In this document: one piece after another, positions 45,396-53,362 of the stretch
Numbering within the stretch: the first letter of the stretch is position 1
Layout: the number at the start of each line of letters is the position of its first letter
NCBI GenBank assembly: GCA_947492175.1
Contig: CANLMQ010000014.1
Span: forward strand, 62,001 to 126,000
Length of the DNA: 64,000 bases
Reading direction: 5' to 3'
Source of the DNA: an uncultured Draconibacterium sp.
GTDB taxonomy: Bacteria > Bacteroidota > Bacteroidia > Bacteroidales > Prolixibacteraceae
Position numbers and translations under genes: made by a program
Notes under the pieces: model-generated
What the model was told of the DNA's origin: nothing
Database searches by the model: none
The model's input: only the letters and a program-made list of their open reading frames with translations

Positions 45396-45404
45396 TTAAA
45401 TAAG

Positions 45405-46154
45405 ATGAAAAAAATTGCAATAATAGGCGGATCCGGTCTTGAAGATCCCGCCATTTTAAAAGATTGTGAAGATGTAAGTATTAAAACTCCTTATGGAAAT
45501 CCCTCATCGAGTTTTAAGTGCGGGAAAATTGGTGGTGTTGATGTGGCACTTTTATCTCGTCACGGCCGCGATCATTCTATTCCGCCAACGCAAATTAATA
45601 ATCGTGCCAACTTATGGGCAATAAAAGAACTGGGATGTACGCATATTCTGGTAACAACAGCATGTGGCAGTTTGCGCGAAGAAATTGACAGGGGCGATAT
45701 TGTTATTCTCGATCAGTTTATAGACTTTACGCGTTTCAGGGAAATTACTTTTATTGAAAAGTTTGAAAACGGGCAGCTTCATCATACGCCAATGGCTGAT
45801 CCGTTTAATGGTTATTTACGGGATAAAATAATTGAAAATGCTGCTGAACTGAATTTGCGTTCTCATTCTGCAGGAACAGTTGTAACCATAGAGGGGCCGC
45901 GGTTCTCGTCTCGTGCTGAGTCAAATATGTTTCGTATCTGGGGAGCTGATGTGATAAATATGTCGACAGCACCCGAATGTATTTTGGCCAACGAACTTGG
46001 AATTCCTTATGCTGCTATTGCCTTAAGTACCGATTATGATTGCTGGAAAACCGATGAGGAAGCTGTAACCTGGGAAGCAGTACTGGAAGTTTTCAATCAG
46101 AATGTAAAAAACGTAATACAGCTACTGGTAAATACAATTTCATCACTGGCATAA
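45405..46154 (+). CDS. mtnP: S-methyl-5'-thioadenosine phosphorylase
   Basis: 249 residues of the PNP/MTAP family. The phosphate and base sites are visible: IIGGSGLEDP, SRHGRDHSIPP, TTACGSLREEIDRGD, EGPRFSSRAESNMF and INMSTAPECILANE. Ser/Thr after NM and the Asp in STDYDCW are features of MTA-type enzymes more than of guanosine phosphorylases. It cleaves methylthioadenosine to adenine and methylthioribose-1-phosphate, feeding MtnA. Although the window holds only the first salvage steps, the pair makes a consistent unit. Confidence 0.92.
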   Translation: MKKIAIIGGSGLEDPAILKDCEDVSIKTPYGNPSSSFKCGKIGGVDVALLSRHGRDHSIPPTQINNRANLWAIKELGCTHILVTTACGSLREEIDRGDIVILDQFIDFTRFREITFIEKFENGQLHHTPMADPFNGYLRDKIIENAAELNLRSHSAGTVVTIEGPRFSSRAESNMFRIWGADVINMSTAPECILANELGIPYAAIALSTDYDCWKTDEEAVTWEAVLEVFNQNVKNVIQLLVNTISSLA

Positions 46155-46187
46155 AAAGTGTTGATTAGGGTAAAAGATATGCATTTT

Positions 46188-46202
46188 TGGCACAGCATTT
46201 GT
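46188..46202 (+). promoter_or_regulatory. Sigma-54-type promoter
   Basis: TGGCAC-AGCAT-TTGT (46188-46202) matches the -24/-12 consensus TGGCAC-N5-TTGC except for the last base, with correct GG/TG spacing. Its predicted start is near 46213, in a 248-base intergenic stretch after mtnP. Confidence 0.55.
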
Positions 46203-46212
46203 AACTAAGGAG

Positions 46213-46336
46213 ACAAGTGCTTCAAAGCCATGAAAGCATAGTTCTTAACCGTTCAGTTAACATTAAATAATATCAGCCATCCTGCTTCGTTTGGCTTCAA
46301 TTTAAGCGGCGTCTCAACAAGGTGCCGCTTTTTTAT
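46213..46336 (+). ncRNA. Candidate small RNA, sigma-54-driven
   Basis: A transcript from the sigma-54-type promoter would run about 124 bases to the terminator at 46304-46330. No plausible coding frame is seen in it. A small internal hairpin AGCCA / TGGCT (46275-46279 / 46292-46296) precedes the terminator stem. It could also be the mtnP 3' end plus a leader of the sulfatase. Confidence 0.4.
46304..46330 (+). terminator. Terminator between mtnP and the sulfatase gene
   Basis: Stem AAGCGGC / GCCGCTT with a 13-base loop followed by TTTTTTATTT. It separates the sulfatase gene from upstream transcripts. Confidence 0.85.
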
Positions 46337-46402
46337 TTCAATACTACAGGATAGTTTCTCGATATTGCTTCTTATTTTTATAAGGAATCTAATCTGTTTT
46401 TC

Positions 46403-47839
46403 ATGAAACTATTTAATTTATTATTTGCGATAGTATTTGTGCTTCTCTTTTGGGGCTGCACGAATGATGAAGAAGAAAAACCAAATATAATTTATGTTTT
46501 TGCCGACCAGTGGCGGGCACAAGATACCGGATACAATGGAAATAAACAGGTGAAAACACCAGCAATTGATAAATTATCACAAGAAAGTATTGTGTTTAAA
46601 AATGCGGTTTCAGGTTGTCCTGTCTGTTGTCCGTACCGTGCCAGTTTATTAACCGGACAGTATCCGTTAACACACGGTGTCTTTTACAACGATAAACCAC
46701 TTAATCCGGAATCGAATACCATTGCGAAGATTTATAAAAAAGCCGGTTACGAAACAGGCTATATTGGAAAGTGGCACTTGAATGGGCATGAATCCGGAGA
46801 AAAAACATTTGAAGCGCGATTGAAATTTATTCCGAAAGAGCGTAGGCAGGGATTCGATTTTTGGCAGGTTTTGGAATGTACGCACGACTATAACAACTCG
46901 TATTATTATCAAGATTCTCCTGTTCGAATGAAATGGCAGGAATACGATGCCATTGCACAAACCAAATCTGCCATTGGGTATATAAAAGAAAAGTCGAAAG
47001 ATGAAACCCCTTTTTTGTTAATGTTATCGTGGGGACCTCCGCATGCACCCTACCAAACAGCTCCCGAAAAATACCGGAAAATGTTTTCTCCCGATTCAAT
47101 TAAGCTCAGGCCCAATATACCGGGGGAGTTAGAGGTAACGGCACGAAAAGAAATAGCCGGGTATTATGCACATATCGCAGCTTTGGATGACTGTGTAAAG
47201 GAGCTTCTCCAAGCAGTTGAAGAAGCTGAAATTAAAGAGAATACTATTTTTGTTTTTACATCCGATCATGGTGATATGCTGCGTTCGCACGGAATGACGA
47301 AGAAGCAAAAGCCCTGGAACGAATCGTTAATGGTTCCGTTTCTTTTACGCTATCCGCAAAAACTGGGAGCAACCCAAAAGCAAATTGAAATGCCCATAAA
47401 TACGCCGGATATTTTACCAACGCTGTTAGGCCTGTCCGGAATTGATATTCCGGAATCGGTTGAAGGGAATGATTATTCAAAGGTATTGACCGGCGAAGAA
47501 CTCCCCAAAAACGAAGCTGTTCTTATCCAGTGCCCGGTGCCCTTTCATCAATGGAATTACCAGCAGGGAGGAAGAGAATACAGAGGTGTCCGTACAAAAC
47601 GATATACGTATGTTCGCGATTTGAAAGGGCCGTGGTTATTGTACGATAATCGGGAGGATCCTTATCAAATGAATAATCTGGTTGATTTGGATGAATATAT
47701 TTTTATTCAATCTGATCTGGAAGAACAACTTCAGGAGTTACTTAAAAACAATAACGATGAATTCCTTTCAGGCAATACATACATGAAAATGTGGAATTAT
47801 ACCTGGGATGGAACAGATAGTATAAAAGTTGTTCTTTAA
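46403..47839 (+). CDS. Sulfatase, exported lipoprotein
   Basis: 478 residues with a lipobox (FWGC, Cys 19). Type I sulfatase signature: VCCPYRASLLTGQ, where C75-C76-P-Y-R matches C-x-P-x-R and C75 would be converted to formylglycine by an anaerobic maturase (anSME), encoded elsewhere. The metal-binding FADQWRAQD near the N-terminus, KWHLNGH, and TSDHGDMLRSHG near 290 are also present. It should remove sulfate esters from glycans at the cell surface or periplasm. Tyr replaces the usual Ser in CxPSR, which occurs in sulfatases but is not the commonest form. A sigma-54-type promoter and a terminator lie upstream. Confidence 0.9.
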   Translation: MKLFNLLFAIVFVLLFWGCTNDEEEKPNIIYVFADQWRAQDTGYNGNKQVKTPAIDKLSQESIVFKNAVSGCPVCCPYRASLLTGQYPLTHGVFYNDKPLNPESNTIAKIYKKAGYETGYIGKWHLNGHESGEKTFEARLKFIPKERRQGFDFWQVLECTHDYNNSYYYQDSPVRMKWQEYDAIAQTKSAIGYIKEKSKDETPFLLMLSWGPPHAPYQTAPEKYRKMFSPDSIKLRPNIPGELEVTARKEIAGYYAHIAALDDCVKELLQAVEEAEIKENTIFVFTSDHGDMLRSHGMTKKQKPWNESLMVPFLLRYPQKLGATQKQIEMPINTPDILPTLLGLSGIDIPESVEGNDYSKVLTGEELPKNEAVLIQCPVPFHQWNYQQGGREYRGVRTKRYTYVRDLKGPWLLYDNREDPYQMNNLVDLDEYIFIQSDLEEQLQELLKNNNDEFLSGNTYMKMWNYTWDGTDSIKVVL

Positions 47840-47869
47840 GCGCTTTGCAGCTGGCCAACTGCAAAGCGC
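47840..47869. terminator. Hairpin between the sulfatase and dodecin genes
   Basis: Perfect 11-bp stem GCGCTTTGCAG / CTGCAAAGCGC with an 8-base loop starts directly after the sulfatase TAA. T-runs are weak, so it acts as a structural or bidirectional terminator only probably. Confidence 0.55.
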
Positions 47870-47881
47870 AGGATTAAATTC

Positions 47882-48091
47882 TTAGCCTTCGTACTTAAAC
47901 GAAACTTTCAGCTTAACACGGTAAGCTTCAATTTTGCCATCGTTAATGTGCATATCCATCATGCACACTTCTGCAATTCGTAAATCGCGTAACGATTTTG
48001 AGGCAAGGTTAATTGCGTTTTGAGCAGCTTGTTCCCATGATTCGGGGCTGCTTCCAACCAGTTCGATAATTTTGTAAACACTGTTCGGCAT
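47882..48091 (-). CDS. Dodecin-family flavin-binding protein
   Basis: 69 residues, the normal dodecin length. It follows the family pattern closely: VYKIIELVGSSPESWEQAA, LRDLRIAEVCMMDM, IEAYRVKLKVSFKY. Dodecins form dodecamers that store or buffer flavins; the Trp (W19) that stacks on the isoalloxazine is kept. It is monocistronic. Confidence 0.92.
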   Translation of the reverse strand: MPNSVYKIIELVGSSPESWEQAAQNAINLASKSLRDLRIAEVCMMDMHINDGKIEAYRVKLKVSFKYEG

Positions 48092-48316
48092 GACATTCTG
48101 ATTTTAGGTTAATAAAATTTGTTAATGAAAGGTTTTTGTTTGTACGTCAGCCGCTCATTAATGTTTTAATTTATTTCAAGTCTGAAAGGTAATCCGGCGA
48201 AGTAGGATTGTTTAAATGATTGAATTAACCAACAATAACGAATGTTTGTCAGAAAAAGATAAAGTAGCTTCGGTAGGAGAAGTTGAAAAATGAGTGTTGG
48301 GAAAAATAGGGCAGTG

Positions 48317-48679
48317 TTAAAAAGCCAGGCGGCCAACAATAACAACGGCCAACAGAATAAATAAAACGATATTTAGTATCAGGTCCGATTTTTCTCCCCT
48401 GTTATAATGAGTGATTGCAGCCAAAACCATAATAATTGCCAGTCCTGTTGATGCAAGAGGGATCAATATTTCGGGCATTGAATATACACCCGGAATAAAT
48501 AATCCAAATGCTCCGATAATTTCAAAACTTCCGATGACTTTTAGCTTATTTTTTGAGAAATCATCTGCCCATTCGAATACTTTTACCAGTTTCTCTTTTG
48601 GCAGAACTGTTTTTATCGATCCAAGCGTAAGAAAGATAGCAGCCAGTATAATTTGAAGAATCCAAAGTATAATATTCAT
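48317..48679 (-). CDS. DoxX-family small membrane protein
   Basis: 120 residues with four hydrophobic segments: residues 4-24, 45-64, 68-89 and 98-116. The pattern with GSIKTVLPKEKLVKVFEW after the first helix and IGSFEIIGAFGLFIPG in the second is typical of DoxX/DoxD-like proteins. Their function is not settled; links to redox or thiol metabolism are known for some. Single gene, divergent from the nitroreductase gene. Confidence 0.8.
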   Translation of the reverse strand: MNIILWILQIILAAIFLTLGSIKTVLPKEKLVKVFEWADDFSKNKLKVIGSFEIIGAFGLFIPGVYSMPEILIPLASTGLAIIMVLAAITHYNRGEKSDLILNIVLFILLAVVIVGRLAF

Positions 48680-48771
48680 AAAGTCTGGTTTAGAAGTATA
48701 ACGTTATGAATGGTGTAATTGTTATAATGAATTGAATAAAAGTTAATTTAGTGGCCATTAATCGATTAGAT

Positions 48772-49317
48772 ATGTCATTTAAAGAATTAATTCGTCAGCG
48801 CCAAAGTGTGCGGAAATATCAAAATAAACCGGTGGAAAAAGAAAAACTTCAACAACTGATTGAAGCAGTTCATCTTTCGCCATCAGCATGTAATTCTCAA
48901 CCCTGGAAACTAATTATTGTTGATAATCCAGAACTAAAAAACGAAGTGGCAAACGCCACTTTTAGTAAAATGGCTGCGTTTAATAAATTTGCATTGGAGG
49001 CGCCGGTGATTGTTGTTTTGGTAATTGAAAAGCCTAAGCTGATAGCGCAGATTGGAGGAGGCATTAAAAACCAGGAATATCCGCAATACGACATTGGTAT
49101 AGCTGCGGAGCATTTTTGTTTGCAGGCAACTGAGCTGGGACTGGGAACCTGTATGCTGGGCTGGTTTAACGAGAAAAAAATCCAGCATTTATTGAACATT
49201 CCGAAAAAAAGAAAGATTGGTTTGGTGATAACGCTTGGGTACGCCCCCGAAGGGTATAAACAACGAAAAAAAATCCGCAAACCTCTCGACGAAATTTGCG
49301 GATTCAATTCATATTAA
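48772..49317 (+). CDS. Nitroreductase-family flavoprotein
   Basis: 181 residues from the ATG at 48772 (MSFKELIRQRQSVRKYQ); a GTG 21 bases earlier is in frame but adds nothing like the family. The FMN-binding RQSVRKY, SPSACNSQPWKL and GLGTCMLGWFNE motifs are present. It uses NAD(P)H and FMN to reduce nitro groups or other acceptors; the physiological substrate is not known. Convergent with the SPOR gene. Confidence 0.88.
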   Translation: MSFKELIRQRQSVRKYQNKPVEKEKLQQLIEAVHLSPSACNSQPWKLIIVDNPELKNEVANATFSKMAAFNKFALEAPVIVVLVIEKPKLIAQIGGGIKNQEYPQYDIGIAAEHFCLQATELGLGTCMLGWFNEKKIQHLLNIPKKRKIGLVITLGYAPEGYKQRKKIRKPLDEICGFNSY

Positions 49318-49325
49318 GTGAAACC

Positions 49326-50339
49326 TTATTTTTTCCAGACCCAAACTTCCGAGTCGGGATTTTCATTCATATAATTCTGCTTGGCTTGTTCGGCTTCATT
49401 AAAGGTGTTGTATTTGTCGAGGGCAACAATAAAGAACCTGCCTTTTTTTCCAACGTGGAAAGGATTAAGTCCTTTGGCTTTTAATTCAGCGATAAAGGTT
49501 TCTGCATTTTCTTCAACAGAGAAACTACCTCCAACCAGGTAATATTTTTGAGCAGTTGTATCGCTTTCAACTACCATTTCCTGTTGTTCCGGTTGGAGTG
49601 TTACTGTGTCGTTTTCTGCGACTATAACCGTATCTTTTTTTATTGTATCCTGTGGTACAATTACCGGCTTTTCAATTTTAGTGAGTGGTTGTACGGGCTC
49701 TTCCGGAATTGTAGTTGTGTTTTTGTTTAACCCTTGCATGTAAATAAAAACCGAAACTGCTATTAGCGGAATCAATATCAACAGCATCCACAACCATCCT
49801 CTTTTCTTTTTTTCAACATAGAGTTCCGATTTTATAAATTCCACCTGATCTTTTAATTCCGGAACAGGTTCTTCTGCAGTTTCTTCCTTTTGTTTTTCTG
49901 TTTCTTTTACCGGAGTTTCTTCTTCTATTGCTGAAATTGAGGTGGCTTGCAAACCAAACGAATCCAGAAGCATATTTTCATCTTCAAAAGGTTTAAAGCC
50001 AATTGTGTTTTCTTCGGTATAAAATAAAGTACCGATGTCGGACAGTTCAACTTCTTCACCACTATCGAGTTTGTAAATAATTTCATCTCGCTCTTTTTCA
50101 ACCATTTTTAAGGCATCGAAATGAGAGATTTGCTTTATTTCGGCAACATGTCCAACCAGCAAACCATCGTTGTTTTTAATAAGCTGGTTAAACGTGATCT
50201 CTTTCGAGGGTGGTTTAATCTCGTCACTGTCTTCACTAATTTCAGCAGGTTTGTACTTTGAAACAAACGCTCCAAATCCCGGTATAATAACGATTTCGTT
50301 CTCAAGAAGAAGCTCGTGTATAAATTTTCCGAAGTTCAC
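49326..50339 (-). CDS. SPOR-domain inner-membrane protein with HU/CCDC81-type N-terminus
   Basis: 337 residues. The N-terminus (IHELLLENEIVIIPGFGAFVSKYKPA) matches the HU-like CCDC81 domain found in Bacteroidota, followed by a second such domain (FDALKMVEKERDEIIYKL). After a Glu-rich linker comes one membrane helix (GWLWMLLILIPLIAVSVFIYM, about 186-206), a Pro/Thr-rich periplasmic stretch and a C-terminal SPOR domain (YYLVGGSFSVEENAETFIAEL). SPOR binds denuded peptidoglycan at division sites. It may link cytoplasmic and wall events at the septum. Confidence 0.9.
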   Translation of the reverse strand: MNFGKFIHELLLENEIVIIPGFGAFVSKYKPAEISEDSDEIKPPSKEITFNQLIKNNDGLLVGHVAEIKQISHFDALKMVEKERDEIIYKLDSGEEVELSDIGTLFYTEENTIGFKPFEDENMLLDSFGLQATSISAIEEETPVKETEKQKEETAEEPVPELKDQVEFIKSELYVEKKKRGWLWMLLILIPLIAVSVFIYMQGLNKNTTTIPEEPVQPLTKIEKPVIVPQDTIKKDTVIVAENDTVTLQPEQQEMVVESDTTAQKYYLVGGSFSVEENAETFIAELKAKGLNPFHVGKKGRFFIVALDKYNTFNEAEQAKQNYMNENPDSEVWVWKK

Positions 50340-50491
50340 ATTTAAAAATTTTAGCTGTAAAATTAAGAAACATCTGGTTACTAGTATAAAAAAGTTTAGA
50401 TTAAGTTTTTAAGAACACAGGTTAAACAGATACCCAAAACAATGTGATAGTATTTGGATTTTTCTACTTTTACGGCTCAAACCAAATTTAA

Positions 50492-51520
50492 ATGGCAAAA
50501 AAGATTTTAGTTACAGGCGGAACCGGATATATTGGTTCTCATACAGTTGTGGAGTTGCAGAACTCAGGTTATGAAGTTGTAATAGTCGACAACTTATCAA
50601 ATTCCAGTATTGATGTGTTAGATAGTATCGAAAAGATTTCGGGGATTAAACCTGCATTCGAACAATTCGATTTAGCAGATACGGCAAAAACCGACGATTT
50701 TTTCGCACGTACTCCCGGAATTGAAGCAATAATACATTTTGCAGCATCGAAAGCAGTGGGCGAATCGGTTGAAAAACCGCTGATGTATTACCGTAATAAC
50801 CTGGTTTCGTTAATGAACCTGTTGGATTGCCAGCTAAAATACGGTGTGGCAAACATTGTGTTTTCATCGTCGTGTACAGTTTATGGTCAGCCCGAGGTGT
50901 TGCCGGTAACCGAAGATACACCACGTCAGGATGCCGAGTCGCCTTACGGAAATACAAAACGTGTTAACGAAGATATTTTAAACGATTCGATAGCTGCACA
51001 CCCTGAAATAAAAGGAATTGCATTGCGCTATTTTAACCCGATTGGTGCGCATCCAACAGCTTTAATCGGCGAACTTCCATTGGGTGTTCCGCAAAATCTT
51101 GTGCCGTTTATTACCCAAACTGCAGCCGGTTTGCGCGACGAGTTAAAAGTTTTTGGCGACGATTACGATACCGTGGATGGATCGGCCGTGCGCGATTATA
51201 TAAATGTAGTTGATTTGGCAAAAGCGCATGTGGTTGCTATCAATCGTTTGCTCGAAGGTAAAAACAAAAAGAACTACGAGATATTTAACCTTGGAACAGG
51301 AAATGGCTGGTCGGTACTGGAAATTGTAAAGGGTTTTGAAAAAGCTACAGGAGTAAAACTGAACTACAAAATTGTAGGTCGCAGGGCCGGCGATATTGAA
51401 AAAATATGGGCCGACACTACCTATGCCAACGAAGAACTGGGATGGAAAGCTGAAAGAGGATTGGAAGAAACTTTACAGTCGGCCTGGAACTGGGAGAAGA
51501 ATATAAGAGGCATAAAGTAA
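50492..51520 (+). CDS. galE: UDP-glucose 4-epimerase
   Basis: 342 residues of the extended SDR family. The NAD-binding GGTGYIGSH lies at residues 8-16, the catalytic Tyr-Lys pair in SPYGNTKRVNED, and the Ser in SSSCTVYG. DGSAVRDYINVVDLAKAH near residue 225 is a GalE signature. It interconverts UDP-glucose and UDP-galactose. It stands alone and ends at a clear terminator. Related UDP-sugar epimerases are an alternative, but the motif set fits GalE best. Confidence 0.94.
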   Translation: MAKKILVTGGTGYIGSHTVVELQNSGYEVVIVDNLSNSSIDVLDSIEKISGIKPAFEQFDLADTAKTDDFFARTPGIEAIIHFAASKAVGESVEKPLMYYRNNLVSLMNLLDCQLKYGVANIVFSSSCTVYGQPEVLPVTEDTPRQDAESPYGNTKRVNEDILNDSIAAHPEIKGIALRYFNPIGAHPTALIGELPLGVPQNLVPFITQTAAGLRDELKVFGDDYDTVDGSAVRDYINVVDLAKAHVVAINRLLEGKNKKNYEIFNLGTGNGWSVLEIVKGFEKATGVKLNYKIVGRRAGDIEKIWADTTYANEELGWKAERGLEETLQSAWNWEKNIRGIK

Positions 51521-51572
51521 GTTTACAGTTGCAGTTATTACGACAGGTGAAATACTCAATATAAGAAATTGG

Positions 51573-51601
51573 AAAGAGGCTTTGTTTTACAGAGCCTCTT
51601 T
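51573..51601 (+). terminator. Terminator of galE
   Basis: Stem AAAGAGGCT / AGCCTCTTT with an 11-base loop followed by TTGTTTTTC, 53 bases after the galE stop. Confidence 0.85.
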
Positions 51602-51659
51602 TGTTTTTCATATGTGTTCCGGTTCATCATTTCTAAGGAGATTTAATTCCGGCATTGAT

Positions 51660-51930
51660 GAAAAGAGGCCGGTCCACGAGCTAAATTTATATGAAACATT
51701 AAGCTTATGGCTCGCTCGTGCGGCCGCCTTCATGAAAATGCGTTAAGAGATTCGGGAAATGGAGCGTATAAAAAGAAAAGCTGTTTGAGTTCCGACAAAG
51801 GAGGGCGAGTTCTTTTCTTTTAGCAGAATTTGCCGGATTTTAGCAATTTTCAGGTCAGCGGCGGGCTTTTTGCCTACTTTTTTGGCTGTAGAAAAAAGTA
51901 GGTCGCAGCAAAGCGAGAATTAATGTGTGT
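51660..51930. repeat. Structured intergenic element with two strong hairpins
   Basis: First hairpin: GGCCG + CACGAGC (51667-51681, with a 3-base bulge) pairs with GCTCGTGCGGCC (51714-51725). Second: CCTACTTTTTT (51873-51883) pairs with AAAAAAGTAGG (51892-51902) around loop GGCTGTAG. The second stem resembles a widespread intergenic motif I recall from other Bacteroidota genomes; that recall is unverified. Confidence 0.5.
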
Positions 51931-52107
51931 TGTAAGTTGGCAATAGTATTTTATATAATAATTATGGTTCTACCTGACTTACTATGTGGTTTTTACCTAT
52001 TGCTATTTTACAATAATTCATTTAACTTGCTTCTGACAATTCCTTTACATCACATTCTTACCTTATAATGCGATTTCAGGATAAGTTAAACCCAAAAATC
52101 TATTGCC

Positions 52108-52428
52108 ATGGCTTATTTAAATGAAGCAAAAAAGAGAGACTTTATTACACAAATGACTGTTATAACAGAAGACAACTTTAATGTTATTGCAGAACATGGA
52201 TTTGATCCTACCAATCGGATAAAAATACTAAAGGAAGTGTTGGAGGAAGCCCGTACAGCTGAAGGCGAACAAATTGATGCTGCCGTAAAGGCAAAAGAAG
52301 CCACAAAAAAGTCGCAGGAAAAACTTTCTAAAGCCTACGAGGAGGCTTCAAAAACCGTGGAATTGCTGGCCGGCTTGCTGGGCAAGAATCATTCCCTCAT
52401 AAAACAAATCAGGAAAATTCGAAAATAG
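52108..52428 (+). CDS. Hypothetical helical/coiled-coil protein
   Basis: 106 residues, family not recognised. It is almost entirely helical and charged, with heptad-like stretches (ILKEVLEEARTAEGEQIDAAV and KKSQEKLSKAYEEASKTVEL). There is no signal peptide or membrane segment. The stop codon lies inside the first unit of the 21-bp repeat array that follows, so the array may have grown at the end of this gene. The function is unknown. Confidence 0.65.
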   Translation: MAYLNEAKKRDFITQMTVITEDNFNVIAEHGFDPTNRIKILKEVLEEARTAEGEQIDAAVKAKEATKKSQEKLSKAYEEASKTVELLAGLLGKNHSLIKQIRKIRK

Positions 52429-52823
52429 GTTGATGGCAAAACAACCTGGGTTGTTGCTCTATCAACCTATTCTGATAATCTGCCAACCAAGGTTGAAACT
52501 GTAATCTGATGAGTTGATAAAGAATCAACATATTCTGAAATAAAATCAACCTTATCCTGTTTTATTTATACCTAAGTCTATTATGCATCAACTATGGTTT
52601 ATATTATTCCAACTATGGATGATATAAATATCTGGTTAGTTGAAATAATAATCTGGTAGGTTGGTAGTTAAACAACCATGGTTGATTAGTATATCTGAAT
52701 GATTGGTTATTTTTCAACAAGAGGGTCGATAACAGATTATCGGTCTGGTAGTATGTGAAGCCATTAAACGAGACACAGATAATAAGAAGCAAAGGATACA
52801 CGTTATTATGTAAACCTTTATAA
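52429..52823. other. Intergenic region containing the 21-bp repeat array
   Basis: Nearly all of it (52442-52735) is the repeat array described separately. The right end (52736-52823) is ordinary AT-rich sequence. Confidence 0.7.
52442..52735. repeat. Degenerate 21-bp tandem repeat array, 14 units
   Basis: CAAC recurs in strict 21-base phase at 52442, 52463, 52484, 52526, 52547, 52589, 52610, 52673 and 52715. Units at 52505, 52631, 52652 and 52694 begin TCTG instead. GTTG or TCTG occupies unit positions 9-12 in most units (GTTG at 52450, 52492, 52513, 52639, 52660, 52681), so units such as CAACCAAGGTTG and CAACCATGGTTG are palindromic. A 23-codon frame from 52433 reads Gln-Pro-x-Leu heptads before a stop at 52502; other stops break longer frames on both strands. 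Confidence 0.85.
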
Positions 52824-53327
52824 ATGATACGACTTCTTCTTTTCACACTTTGCCTGATACCTTTTTTTATTAATGCCCAGATACATACACTCAAAACCTA
52901 TTTGTCGTTTGAAGGTGGAGGTAATGGCATTGTTGCTTCAGCGAATATTGGCCGCACTTTACTCGTTAAAGATCGTTTTAAAATTATTTTTCAAACGGGT
53001 CTTGGCTGGACTCCCAAAACTGCACTTTCTGTAGTTCCGGTAAATATTCCTTCGCAGCTTACATGTTGCTTTGGGGACAGAACATTTTTCCTTGAAGCCG
53101 GTATTGGTTCAACTGTAATTTTTGAAAGTAAAATTGATATTCCTGAGTCAAAGAAAAGTAAAACAGAACTTTATCTTTTACCGGTTTTGGGATTTCGGCA
53201 TGAAACCGAAAGATGGTTTGGTAGGATGTATATATGTCCGCTTATACACGCTACAGGAAAACATTTGTACGATGATGTAACATCAGATTTCGTAAAAATT
53301 GGTCTGTCTGTTGGTACAGTATTTTAA
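52824..53327 (+). CDS. Exported hypothetical protein, likely small beta-barrel
   Basis: 167 residues with a signal peptide (LLLFTLCLIPFFINAQ). The mature part alternates polar and hydrophobic residues in strand-like runs (TYLSFEGGG, FFLEAGIGSTVIF, LYLLPVLGFRHE) and ends with an aromatic Phe (VGTVF), which suits an outer-membrane beta-barrel. No family recognised. Two adjacent cysteines (LTCCFG) are present. It lies between the repeat array and rfbB. Confidence 0.65.
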   Translation: MIRLLLFTLCLIPFFINAQIHTLKTYLSFEGGGNGIVASANIGRTLLVKDRFKIIFQTGLGWTPKTALSVVPVNIPSQLTCCFGDRTFFLEAGIGSTVIFESKIDIPESKKSKTELYLLPVLGFRHETERWFGRMYICPLIHATGKHLYDDVTSDFVKIGLSVGTVF

Positions 53328-53341
53328 ATAAAATAAATTTG
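53311..53341 (+). promoter_or_regulatory. rfbB promoter
   Basis: -33 element TTGG (53311) and -7 element TAAATTTG (53334-53341), 20-base spacer. The ATG is 22 bases downstream. The -33 element lies in the 3' end of the preceding gene. Confidence 0.5.
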
Positions 53342-53362
53342 TAGCAATCTAAATAGATAAAA

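Larger units (their letters stand above)
51521..52107. other. Long intergenic region with structured repeat-like element
   Basis: After the galE terminator it holds a GC-rich hairpin pair and a second stem (51660-51930). 51931-52107 is AT-rich and probably contains the promoter of the gene at 52108, which I could not place. No gene is visible. Confidence 0.6.

Noticed and set aside
52442..52735. CRISPR array
   Set aside because: The period is only 21 bases, with no constant repeat plus unique spacer pattern, no long identical repeats and no cas genes.
52613..52894. Minus-strand ORF across the repeat array
   Set aside because: Its reading comes from the repeat and from the antisense of the following gene; no start context, no family, and stops occur in the neighbouring units.
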